Both the position numbers and the translations under genes were made by a program. DNA of 64,000 nt, taken from the NCBI RefSeq assembly GCF_042680605.1, contig NZ_JBHUEE010000003.1, forward strand, positions 248,001-312,000, read 5' to 3'. Source of the DNA: Allobogoriella deserti. Its GTDB lineage: Bacteria; Actinomycetota; Actinomycetes; Actinomycetales; Actinomycetaceae. Of this stretch, positions 33,696-45,115 are shown piece by piece. Under the pieces are notes generated by a model. The model worked only from the letters and a program-made list of their open reading frames with translations, was not told the DNA's origin and did no database searches. The stretch's first letter is position 1. The number at the start of each line of letters is the position of its first letter.

Positions 33696-33809
33696 GAGTC
33701 GTCACTTCTGTGCTCACTCGTCATTCCTGTGCCGACTCGTCATTCCTGTGCTCACTCGTCATTCCTGTGCCGACTCGTCAACGCTGTGCCGAACCGACGA
33801 TCCTGGCTG
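33696..33809 (-). repeat. Tandem 19-bp repeat array A
   Basis: Five clear units with a strict 19-bp period occupy 33696-33714, 33715-33733, 33734-33752, 33753-33771 and 33772-33790, followed by a decayed unit to 33809. On the minus strand the core reads GCACAGGAATGACGAGT. The two bases before the core alternate between units, giving a 38-bp higher-order period. The array is non-coding and lies between the bcr-like gene and a small membrane protein gene. It is related to array B at 39689-39783. Confidence 0.85.
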
Positions 33810-33968
33810 TCACAGGCTTCGCGGTGGCCAGCTCGCGCCCTCGAGCGGGCGATCCGGAGGTGGTGACCCAGGATCGGTGTCATCGCTGCCCTCGCCGCGC
33901 GGCGCCCACACGAGGTGGGCGATGTAGACGATCAGAGCGAATCCCGAAGCGATCAGTACGAAGGACAT
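33810..33968 (-). CDS. Small single-span membrane protein, hypothetical
   Basis: The 52-codon frame encodes one strong membrane helix (FVLIASGFALIVYIAHLVWA) then a short acidic, proline-rich tail (GEGSDDTDPGSPPPDRP). It is divergent from the GlxA-type regulator gene (92 bp between starts), and repeat array A begins at its stop codon. No ribosome-binding site is obvious. Its high hydrophobicity and clean stop suggest a real gene, but it lacks a family. Confidence 0.5.
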   Translation of the reverse strand: MSFVLIASGFALIVYIAHLVWAPRGEGSDDTDPGSPPPDRPLEGASWPPRSL

Positions 33969-33996
33969 GGCAGAAATCGTTCCGGTGATCACTATC

Positions 33997-34054
33997 TGCC
34001 ACGAGTGGCCGGTTTGCCACGCTGCATCGATTTCCTGCCAACTTCTGGCACGAT
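33997..34054 (+). promoter_or_regulatory. Cluster of TGCCA sites and -10 element before the GlxA-type regulator
   Basis: TGCCA starts at 33997, 34015 and 34036. The first forms GCCAC-GA-GTGGC (33998-34009) and the last TGCCA-ACTTC-TGGCA (34036-34050). CACGAT (34049-34054) is six bases before ATG 34061. The spacing of about 18-21 bp suits an AraC-type dimer, possibly autoregulation. Confidence 0.5.
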
Positions 34055-34060
34055 GCCGAC

Positions 34061-35032
34061 ATGAGTCGCGGAATCCGCAACGTCGTGGCGTTGGCCTTCG
34101 ACGGCGTCGCCCCGTTCGAACTCGGGGTGGTGTGCGAGGCGTGGGGCATCGATCGCTCCGAGATGGGCCTGCCCGTCTTCGACTTCGCCGTCTGCGCACC
34201 GACCTCCAGCGTCCGCACCAACGCGGGATTCGACATCCAAACCCCGCACTCCCTCGACCGGGTCGCTGAGGCCGACCTCGTGGTCACGCCCGCCGCCGAC
34301 GACGCCCTGCACGCCCCACCGGCGATCCTCGAGTGCCTCCGGGCCGCGCACGCGCGCGGGGCGTGGGTCATGTCCGTATGCTCCGGCGCGTTCACCCTCG
34401 GTGCCGCCGGCCTCCTCGACGGTCGGCGCTGCACGACGCACTGGCGGTACGCCGACGAGCTGGCGACCCGATTCCCCCAGGCGAGCGTCGAGCCGGACGT
34501 GCTCTACGTCGACGACGACGGGATCCTCACCAGCGCGGGCACCGCTGCCGGGCTCGACGCCAGTCTCTACCTCTGGCGCCGGGAGTTCGGCGCGGCCGCG
34601 GCGAGCCTGGTGGCCAGGCGGATGGTGGTGCCGCCCCAGCGCGACGGAGGCCAGGCGCAGTTCATCACCACACCGGTCCCGGATCAGGACGCCGAGACGC
34701 TCGGCCCGGTGCTGTCCTGGATCGTCGAACATCTCCAGGACGACCTGTCCGTGGACAGTCTGGCCGCGCGGTTCATCATGTCGCCGCGCACCTTCGCCCG
34801 CCGCTTCCGTGCCGAGACAGGCACCACGCCGCACGCGTGGATCACGGCCCAGCGCGTGCGGCGAGCGGAGCAGCTGCTCGAGGAGACCGACCTGTCCGTG
34901 GACCGCATCGCCGACGACGTCGGGTTCGGCAACGCGGCGACGCTACGGCACCACCTCGCGCGCTCCCGCGGCCTGAGCCCCCTGCAGTACCGGCGTCGCT
35001 TCCGGGCCGAGCCGGTACCGACAACGGGCTGA
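34061..35032 (+). CDS. GlxA-type AraC family regulator with DJ-1/PfpI domain
   Basis: The 323-residue protein combines an N-terminal amidotransferase-like DJ-1/PfpI domain (VVALAFDGVAPFELGVVCEA, then the nucleophile-elbow-like VMSVCSGAFTLGAAGLLDG) with two C-terminal AraC helix-turn-helices (LSVDSLAARFIMSPRTFARR, LSVDRIADDVGFGNAATLRH). Such GlxA regulators sense small metabolites such as choline or glycine betaine derivatives, or arginine, in other organisms. The start is probably leaderless. No obvious target operon adjoins it other than the divergent small membrane protein. Confidence 0.9.
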   Translation: MSRGIRNVVALAFDGVAPFELGVVCEAWGIDRSEMGLPVFDFAVCAPTSSVRTNAGFDIQTPHSLDRVAEADLVVTPAADDALHAPPAILECLRAAHARGAWVMSVCSGAFTLGAAGLLDGRRCTTHWRYADELATRFPQASVEPDVLYVDDDGILTSAGTAAGLDASLYLWRREFGAAAASLVARRMVVPPQRDGGQAQFITTPVPDQDAETLGPVLSWIVEHLQDDLSVDSLAARFIMSPRTFARRFRAETGTTPHAWITAQRVRRAEQLLEETDLSVDRIADDVGFGNAATLRHHLARSRGLSPLQYRRRFRAEPVPTTG

Positions 35033-35125
35033 GGGCCGGATCGGACGGCGCGGCCGCAGAGGTGTCCTCAGCCCTGAGAGATATGCCGTGAAGCACGGGC
35101 GCCCCATCGGTGACAATGGAGCATC

Positions 35126-39517
<4,392 letters not shown>

Positions 39518-39518
39518 C

Positions 39519-39710
39519 CGAGTCAGTTGCCCAGAACGTGCGTGGCTCGTCCCGGTCTCGGGATCGACACAGGCCGAGTTCGCCCGCGAGATCGGCACGT
39601 CCAGGACGCGGCTGTCGACGTACGCCTCGGGTGCCGTCACGCCGTCGGCGGCCTTGCTGCTGCGCATGGAGCGAGCCGCGGACATGACTGACCACTCGAC
39701 GCGCGAATGA
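39519..39710 (+). pseudogene. Remnant of an XRE-type HTH regulator, 5' part missing
   Basis: The frame ending at TGA 39708-39710 encodes STQAEFAREIGTSRTRLSTY and then ASGAVTPSAALLLRMERAAD, a good match in pattern to helices 2-4 of XRE/Cro-type regulators. There is no start codon or first helix in a sensible position: the frame runs back into the hrpA 3' end. The last nine codons (MTDHSTRE plus stop) run into repeat array B. It looks like a decayed regulator or antitoxin gene truncated at its 5' end. Confidence 0.6.
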
Positions 39711-39783
39711 CCACTCGGCACGAAAGTGACCACTCGGCACACGATTGACCACTCAGCACATGATTGACGACTCGCGCTCATGG
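39689..39783 (+). repeat. Tandem 19-bp repeat array B
   Basis: Five contiguous units of exactly 19 bp start at 39689, 39708, 39727, 39746 and 39765. The consensus is TGACCACTCGGCACANGAN with TGAC nearly invariant. In the same phase, the array A unit on the minus strand reads TGACGAGTCGGCACAGGAA, so the arrays are one family in opposite orientation. No spacers or flanking cas genes exist. Bases 39784-39845 hold nothing recognisable. Confidence 0.85.
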
Positions 39784-39845
39784 CGGAGGGGCAGGGGCGA
39801 GCGGCCGCAGCGGCTGAGCGCGCGGGCGGGGTCGGCGGGCGAGGC

Positions 39846-40535
39846 TCAGACCGGCCACGCTTCCCGGCGATACGCCGCGTCCCAGAACATCCACTCGAAC
39901 TGGACCCCGCGGCGGAAGGACTCGTGCATCCGCGCCACGGTGCCCGGATCGGACTGCGCCGCAACCTCGTCGACGATCGCGCGGGCCTGCGCCGTCGAGG
40001 CGGCGAAGTCCGGGTCGCCGTAGGTGCCGATCCAGTCCGCGTACGGGTGTGCGGACAGGTCGCCGATGCGCTCCTTCAGGCGTGTACCGACATCGTCGTA
40101 GATCCAGAAGCACGGCAGGACGGCGGCCACCAGCACCGGATAGCTACCCGACGACGCGAGGGCAAGGACGTAGGAGGTGTACGCCGTCGTCGTCGGGCTC
40201 GGTTCGGCAGCCGTCAGATCGGCCACGTGCGCGCCGTGCAGCACCCGTTCGACCTCGACCGTGCGGGCGGCGCTGGTGGACCAGAACAGCAGGTGGTCCG
40301 GCCGCGGCGCCTGGACGGCGCACGCTGCGAGTGACCGGCCGTACTCGGCCAGGTACAGCGCGTCCTGGGCGAGGTAGCCCGTGAAGACCTCGTGTGGCAG
40401 GGTGCCGGCCTCGAGCTCGCGCAGGAACGGCAGCTCGTCCACGGCGGCACGGATTGCGGCGGCGCGCTCCCACGCCTCGTCGGTGAAGGTCCGCCCCGCA
40501 CCGGCGGAGACGGTCTCGGTGGCCGGCGTGGTCAT
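39846..40535 (-). CDS. tenA: TenA family thiaminase II / thiamine salvage protein
   Basis: The 229-residue protein has the TenA helical fold with the active-site Cys142 in VLPCFWIYDDVG and Glu214 in VQFEWMFWDAAYR. TenA hydrolyses thiamine degradation products (aminopyrimidines) to hydroxymethylpyrimidine. ATG 40535 shares one base with the thiD stop (TGATG). It is the last gene of the thiM-thiE-thiD-tenA operon under the TPP riboswitch, a salvage rather than de novo set (no thiC or thiG here). Confidence 0.92.
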   Translation of the reverse strand: MTTPATETVSAGAGRTFTDEAWERAAAIRAAVDELPFLRELEAGTLPHEVFTGYLAQDALYLAEYGRSLAACAVQAPRPDHLLFWSTSAARTVEVERVLHGAHVADLTAAEPSPTTTAYTSYVLALASSGSYPVLVAAVLPCFWIYDDVGTRLKERIGDLSAHPYADWIGTYGDPDFAASTAQARAIVDEVAAQSDPGTVARMHESFRRGVQFEWMFWDAAYRREAWPV

Positions 40536-41341
40536 CACTGCCTCCAGTACTCGTAGAAGTGGTGCACGGGCCCGGGCCCCCGGCCGATCTCCAGGCCGGC
40601 GCCGGCACGCAGCGCCCCGGTCAGCCAGGACTTGGCGTCGGCCGCCGCGTCCCGCCAGCTCGTCCGACGCGGACGCAGGGCCGCGATCGCGGACGAGAGG
40701 GAGCATCCCGTGCCGTGCGTGTTCGGCGTCTCGACCCGGGATCGGACGAGGACCTCCTCACCGGCCTCGTCGACCCAGACGTCGGCGGCCTCGTCACCCC
40801 TCAGGTGGCCGCCCTTGAGCAGCACCCGTGCGGCGCCCAGCCGCTGGAGCGCACGGGCCTGGGCGCGCATGCCGTCGACGTCGTGGGCCTCCTCGCCGTC
40901 CAGCAGGACCGCCGCCTCCGGGACATTGGGCGTGACGACCGAGACGTGCGGCAGGAGGTCCCGGACTGCGCCGACGGCATCGTCGTCGAGCAACCGGGAA
41001 CCGGCCGTGGAGACCATCACCGGATCGAGGACAACGGCGTGCCCGGGCCATCGGGCCAGGAAGTCGGTCACCGTCCGGACGGTCGCGGCCGAGGACAGCA
41101 TCCCGATCTTGACGGCGTCGAGCGACACGTCGTCCACGAGCGTCTCGAGCTGCTCCCGGACGAACTCCGGCGGCACCGGGTGCACCCCGGTCACGCCCTG
41201 GGTGGACTGGGCGGTCAGGGCGGTCAGCACCGCGCAGCCGTAGGCGCCGAGCGCGGAGAAGGTCTTCAGGTCCGCCTGGATGCCGGCGCCGCCCGAGGGG
41301 TCGGATCCGGCGATGGTCAGCGTGACGGGGATCGCGGTCAT
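40535..41341 (-). CDS. thiD: Hydroxymethylpyrimidine/phosphomethylpyrimidine kinase
   Basis: The 268-residue kinase begins with LTIAGSDPSGGAGIQADLKT and ends with the anion-hole motif HGTGCSLSSAIAAL, both typical of ThiD. It phosphorylates HMP twice to HMP-pyrophosphate, the pyrimidine donor for ThiE. The start overlaps the thiE stop by four bases, and tenA follows directly. DPVMVSTAGSRLL is another family block. Confidence 0.95.
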   Translation of the reverse strand: MTAIPVTLTIAGSDPSGGAGIQADLKTFSALGAYGCAVLTALTAQSTQGVTGVHPVPPEFVREQLETLVDDVSLDAVKIGMLSSAATVRTVTDFLARWPGHAVVLDPVMVSTAGSRLLDDDAVGAVRDLLPHVSVVTPNVPEAAVLLDGEEAHDVDGMRAQARALQRLGAARVLLKGGHLRGDEAADVWVDEAGEEVLVRSRVETPNTHGTGCSLSSAIAALRPRRTSWRDAAADAKSWLTGALRAGAGLEIGRGPGPVHHFYEYWRQ

Positions 41342-42000
41342 GAGGCTCCTTCCCTCGCGGCGTCCCAGCGGTCGCGTAGCTCACGCGTGGCCGCCGCGGG
41401 TTCGTCGGCGGCACAGATCGCGCTGACGACGGCGGCACCGGCCACGCCGGTCGCCCGCACCTCGGCGATCCGCCCGGCGTCGATCCCGCCGATGGCGACG
41501 CACGGCCACGGGCTCGCGGCCACGACGTCGCGCAGCCGACCCGGGCCGCCCGGCGGGGCGTGCCCGGGCTTGGTCGACGTCGCCCAGACCGGCCCGACGC
41601 CGAGGTAGTCGAGGGCCTCGCCGTACTCACGCGCGGCCTCGACCTGCCCGACGTCGTGCACGGACAGCCCCAGCAGTCGCGTCTCGCCGAGCAGGGCACG
41701 AGCCCGCGGGACGGACATGTCGCCCTGGCCGATGTGTGCGCCGTCCGCCCCGATCTCGCCGACGAGATCCGCGCGGTCGTTGACCAGCAGCGGCACCCCG
41801 GTCCCGGCCAGCACGTCCCGGACGGCCCGCCCCAGGGCCACCAGCTCCCGGTCACCGGCGTCCGGATCCCGCAGCTGGACCATGGTGACCCCGGCCCGCA
41901 CGGCCGCGGCCACGGTCTTCGGCACCCCCCGCTCGCCGCACATCCCGGTGTCGGTGACCAGGTACAGCGAGTAGTCCGGCGCTGGTCGCACGGACGTCAT
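41338..42000 (-). CDS. thiE: Thiamine-phosphate synthase
   Basis: The 220-residue enzyme joins HMP-pyrophosphate and thiazole phosphate to thiamine phosphate. Motifs: VQLRDPD (VQLREK-like strand), VNDRADLVGEIGADGAHIGQ, LGVGPVWATSTKPG and the phosphate-binding CVAIGGIDAGRI. ATG 42000 overlaps the thiM stop (ATGA). A longer open frame upstream exists but runs antiparallel to nothing useful and overlaps thiM. Confidence 0.95.
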   Translation of the reverse strand: MTSVRPAPDYSLYLVTDTGMCGERGVPKTVAAAVRAGVTMVQLRDPDAGDRELVALGRAVRDVLAGTGVPLLVNDRADLVGEIGADGAHIGQGDMSVPRARALLGETRLLGLSVHDVGQVEAAREYGEALDYLGVGPVWATSTKPGHAPPGGPGRLRDVVAASPWPCVAIGGIDAGRIAEVRATGVAGAAVVSAICAADEPAAATRELRDRWDAAREGAS

Positions 42001-42818
42001 GAGAGGCGGACGCCGTCGGCGACGGCCGCAGGTTGGAGGCGGTCCAGTTCGTCGAGCAGCGCGACGGCGAAGCTGCCCGGTCCCCGGGCGGCGCGTTGGG
42101 CGGCTTCGGCCGCGAGTGTGAAGACCGCTGTCGCGGCCGTCGCGGCGACCAGGCGGTCGGCGACGACGGCGGTGAACCCGGCCATGAGCGCGCCGAGGGC
42201 GCAGCCCGCACCGGTGACCTTGGTCAGCAGCGGACTGCCGTTGGACACCCGCACCACTCGCTCGCCGTCGGTGACGTGGTCCACCCGACCGCTGACGGCG
42301 ACGACGCAACCCAGTTCGTGAGCCAGCGCGGTGGCGGCGGGCATGGCGTCCTCGGCGGCGTCGACGCCTTCGACACCCTTTCCGCCCGTGCCCCCGTCGA
42401 GGGCGAGGATCTCCGAGGCGTTCCCGCGGATGACGGCGGGTGCGTGGCGGCCGAGCAGGTCATGGGCGATGCGCGTCCGCCACGCCAGGGCACCTGCCCC
42501 GACCGGGTCGAGCACCCACGGCGTGCCGGCCTCGGCGGCGCCCGCCACCGCCTCGGTCATGGCGGCGGCGGTCTCCTCCTGGGGAGTGCCGACGTTGACG
42601 AGGACGCCGCCGGCCACGCCGGCGCACGCGCGGGCCTCCTGCGGGTTGTCGACCATCACCGGGCTGGCACCGGCGGCGAGCAGCGTGTTCGCGGTCCATT
42701 GGGCGACGACGACGTTGGTCAGGCACTGGACCAGCGGGGCGCCCTCCCGTAGCGCGGACAGGGCGGCTGCCAGACCGCCCGGATCAACGGTGTCGACGGG
42801 AGTGGAGGGTGCAGACAT
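41997..42818 (-). CDS. thiM: Hydroxyethylthiazole kinase
   Basis: The 273-residue kinase has the ThiM start LVQCLTNVVVAQWTANTLLA followed by AGASPVMVDNPQEA, and the phosphate-binding KVTGAGCALGALMAGF. It phosphorylates the thiazole moiety salvaged from the environment. It is the first gene of the operon. GAAGGGA, ten bases upstream of ATG 42818, is both its ribosome-binding site and the 3' end of the TPP riboswitch, so initiation should fall when TPP is bound. Confidence 0.95.
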   Translation of the reverse strand: MSAPSTPVDTVDPGGLAAALSALREGAPLVQCLTNVVVAQWTANTLLAAGASPVMVDNPQEARACAGVAGGVLVNVGTPQEETAAAMTEAVAGAAEAGTPWVLDPVGAGALAWRTRIAHDLLGRHAPAVIRGNASEILALDGGTGGKGVEGVDAAEDAMPAATALAHELGCVVAVSGRVDHVTDGERVVRVSNGSPLLTKVTGAGCALGALMAGFTAVVADRLVAATAATAVFTLAAEAAQRAARGPGSFAVALLDELDRLQPAAVADGVRLS

Positions 42819-42821
42819 CTG

Positions 42822-42903
42822 CGACGTTCCCTTCGCTAGTACGAACTAGATCAGGTTCAACGGGTGTGCTCTCAGCCGTGCCGGTGCACGGCACCCCGCG
42901 TCG
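42822..42903 (-). ncRNA. TPP riboswitch (THI element) controlling thiMED-tenA
   Basis: The minus strand carries the conserved THI blocks in order: CGGGGTGCC, GGCTGAGA, ACACCC, TTGAACCTGATCT and GTACTAGCGAAGGGA. CGACG near 42903-42899 can pair with CGTCG at 42826-42822 to extend the closing stem. The terminal GAAGGGA serves as the thiM Shine-Dalgarno, so translational control is likely. Confidence 0.95.
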
Positions 42904-43150
42904 TGGCCAGGGTACGCCCCCGCCGGTGGGTCGGCGCGCGTTCGGTCGGTGAGCGTGAGCGATCACCACCGAGGGCAAGCGCCCTCGCCGATGTCTCGGA
43001 TGCTGGTCCCGGCCGGCCCGGCGGTCTCACATGCCGTCCCCGTCCTTCTCACGCGGCGGGATAAGGGGCAGCCTGCACCCTGCACCCGTCTGCGTACCGC
43101 GTGTGCGTAGATACGAGTCCGTGACGAGACCGGAGAGGAGGCCCGGCCAC
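42904..43150. other. Intergenic region between thi operon and acetoacetyl-CoA synthetase
   Basis: It must contain both divergent promoters, but no well-spaced -35/-10 pair is clear. It holds a perfect hairpin CGAGGGC-AAGC... closing with GCCCTCG (42970-42987) and TGAGCG repeats (42950-42961). No coding frame is convincing. Confidence 0.6.
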
Positions 43151-45115
43151 ATGCCCGAACCGACCGTGCTGTGGACGCCGCCGGAGTCGGCGTTCGAGGA
43201 CTCGGCGATGGCGCGCTTCGCCCGTGCCCAGGGCCTCGACCCGCACCGCTACGACGAGCTGCACGCCTGGTCGGTCACCGACCGCGCCGGCTTCTGGTCC
43301 GCGCTGTGGGACTTCGCCGGCGTCGTCGGCGAGAAGGGTGACGTCATCGAGCAGCCCCCCGGGGCGACGGCGCACCAGGAGGAGCTGGCGTCCCTGCGGC
43401 ACGGCCACATGTTCGGCACCCGCTTCTTCCCGCACGGGCGGTTGAACGTCACGGAGAACCTGTTGCGGGGCGCCGGCGGCCGCCTCGCCGTCGTCGCGGC
43501 CGACGAGACGGGCGTCCACACTCGCCTGACGTTGGACCAGCTCCGCGGCCGGGTGGCGGCCGTCCAGGCCGGGCTGCGGGCTCGGGGCGTGCGCCGCGGC
43601 TCCGTCGTCGCCGGCATCATGCCGAACGACGTCGACAATCTCGCCGCGATGCTCGCCACCCTGAGCCTCGGCGCGGCCTGGGCCGGCTGCTCGCCCGACT
43701 TCGGGCCGGTGGGACTGCGGGACCGGATCGGGCAGGTCTCCCCCGCGCTCGTCATCTCGGCCGGCAGCTACACCTACAACGGCAGGGCGTTCGACGTCGC
43801 CGCCAAGGCTCGTGAGGTCCTCGATGGTCTCGAGGCCCGCGCGGAGCTCGTCGTCACCGGTACTCCGCAGTGGCAGGAGGAGTTCTGCGACACCGGCGCG
43901 GAGCTCGTCCTCGAGCGGCACCCGTTCGACACCCCCGGGCTCATCATGTTCACCTCCGGGACCACCGGGCTGCCGAAGGCCATCGTGCACGGCGCGGGCG
44001 GCGTGCTCCTCCAGCACCTCAAGGAACACGTGCTGCACGGCGACGTCCGCCCGGGCGATGTGCACTCCTGGTTCACCTCGACCGGGTGGATGATGTACGG
44101 CTGGGTCGTCTCGGTGCTCGCGGCCGGCGCCGCCGTCGTCCTCATCGACGGCAACCCGGCCCCACGCAGGCCCGACGGGACACCGGACCGCGGGCACCTG
44201 TGGCGGCTGGCCGAGGACGCCGGGATCACGCACTTCGGCACCTCGCCCGCCTACCTCTCCGGCCTCACCGGTGCCGGCTACCGACCGGCCGAGCACCACG
44301 ACCTGGGAATGCTCCGCTCCGTCCTCTCCGCCGGGGCGCCACTGAGCCCGGAGCAGTACGACTGGTTGTACGCCCACGTCAAGGCCGACATGATCGTGGC
44401 CTCGATCTGCGGCGGGACGGAGATCCACGGCTGCTTCCAGCTCGGCTCGCCGATCCATCCCGTCCGGCGCGGGGAGATCACCTGCCTCGCCCTCGGCCAC
44501 GCCATGGCCGTCCTGGACGAGCGCGGCGCCCCGGTGGTCGGGGTCAAGGGCGAGCTGGTGTGCACCGAGCCGTTCCCCTCCATGCCGCTGACCTTCCTCG
44601 GCGAGGGAGGCCTGCGCCGCTACCACGACGCCTACTTCGCCGACCGCCCCGACATCTGGACCCACGGCGACCTCGCCGAGATCACGCCGCGCCGCTCGGT
44701 GGTCGTCTACGGCCGCAGCGACACGACGCTCAAGCCCCAGGGGGTGCGGATCGGCACCGCGGAGATCTACCGCGTGGTCGACCGCCGCCCGGAGATCGCC
44801 GACGCCGTCGTGTTCGGGCACCAGCGGGCCACGGACGAGGACGTGGTGCTGTGCGTCGTCCCCGCCGACGGCGTGGACCTCAGCGACGAGCTGGTCAGCG
44901 CTCTGCGGGCGGACATCCGTGCGCAAGCCTCGCCGCGGCACGTGCCGGCGCAGGTGTTCGCGGTACCCGCGGTCCCGGTGACGCACAACGGCAAGAAGGC
45001 CGAGGGCGCGGCCAAGGCGGCTGCGGCCGGATTGCCGGTCAAGAATGAGGCGTCACTGGCCAACCCGCAGTGCCTGTCCGCCTACCGCCAGCTCTTCGCG
45101 CAGGAGACGGTGTGA
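43151..45115 (+). CDS. Acetoacetyl-CoA synthetase (acetoacetate-CoA ligase)
   Basis: The 654-residue ANL-family ligase has the P-loop-like IMFTSGTTGLPKAIVHGAGG, then WMMYGWVV, the adenylate motif SICGGTEIHGCF, THGDLAEITPRRSVVVYGRS, and the C-terminal lysine region PVTHNGKKAEGAAK. The N-terminal block VLWTPPESAFEDSAMARFAR is typical of acetoacetyl-CoA synthetases. It converts acetoacetate, ATP and CoA to acetoacetyl-CoA. ATG 43151 follows GAGAGGAGG. The stop overlaps the next gene (GTGA), tying it to thiolase-type genes downstream. Confidence 0.92.
   Translation: MPEPTVLWTPPESAFEDSAMARFARAQGLDPHRYDELHAWSVTDRAGFWSALWDFAGVVGEKGDVIEQPPGATAHQEELASLRHGHMFGTRFFPHGRLNVTENLLRGAGGRLAVVAADETGVHTRLTLDQLRGRVAAVQAGLRARGVRRGSVVAGIMPNDVDNLAAMLATLSLGAAWAGCSPDFGPVGLRDRIGQVSPALVISAGSYTYNGRAFDVAAKAREVLDGLEARAELVVTGTPQWQEEFCDTGAELVLERHPFDTPGLIMFTSGTTGLPKAIVHGAGGVLLQHLKEHVLHGDVRPGDVHSWFTSTGWMMYGWVVSVLAAGAAVVLIDGNPAPRRPDGTPDRGHLWRLAEDAGITHFGTSPAYLSGLTGAGYRPAEHHDLGMLRSVLSAGAPLSPEQYDWLYAHVKADMIVASICGGTEIHGCFQLGSPIHPVRRGEITCLALGHAMAVLDERGAPVVGVKGELVCTEPFPSMPLTFLGEGGLRRYHDAYFADRPDIWTHGDLAEITPRRSVVVYGRSDTTLKPQGVRIGTAEIYRVVDRRPEIADAVVFGHQRATDEDVVLCVVPADGVDLSDELVSALRADIRAQASPRHVPAQVFAVPAVPVTHNGKKAEGAAKAAAAGLPVKNEASLANPQCLSAYRQLFAQETV

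Noticed and set aside
39689..39783. CRISPR array
   Set aside because: Units are contiguous 19-mers with no unique spacers, the repeats are divergent, and no cas genes are present; the same holds for the array at 33696.
42970..42987. Hairpin CGAGGGC...GCCCTCG as a terminator or small RNA
   Set aside because: It has a perfect stem but no T tract and no gene ends nearby to terminate; too little evidence for a call beyond noting it.
43049..44986. A 645-codon minus-strand frame opposite acetoacetyl-CoA synthetase
   Set aside because: Antisense shadow of a gene with full ANL-family motifs; composition is Arg/Val/Gly-rich with no domain.
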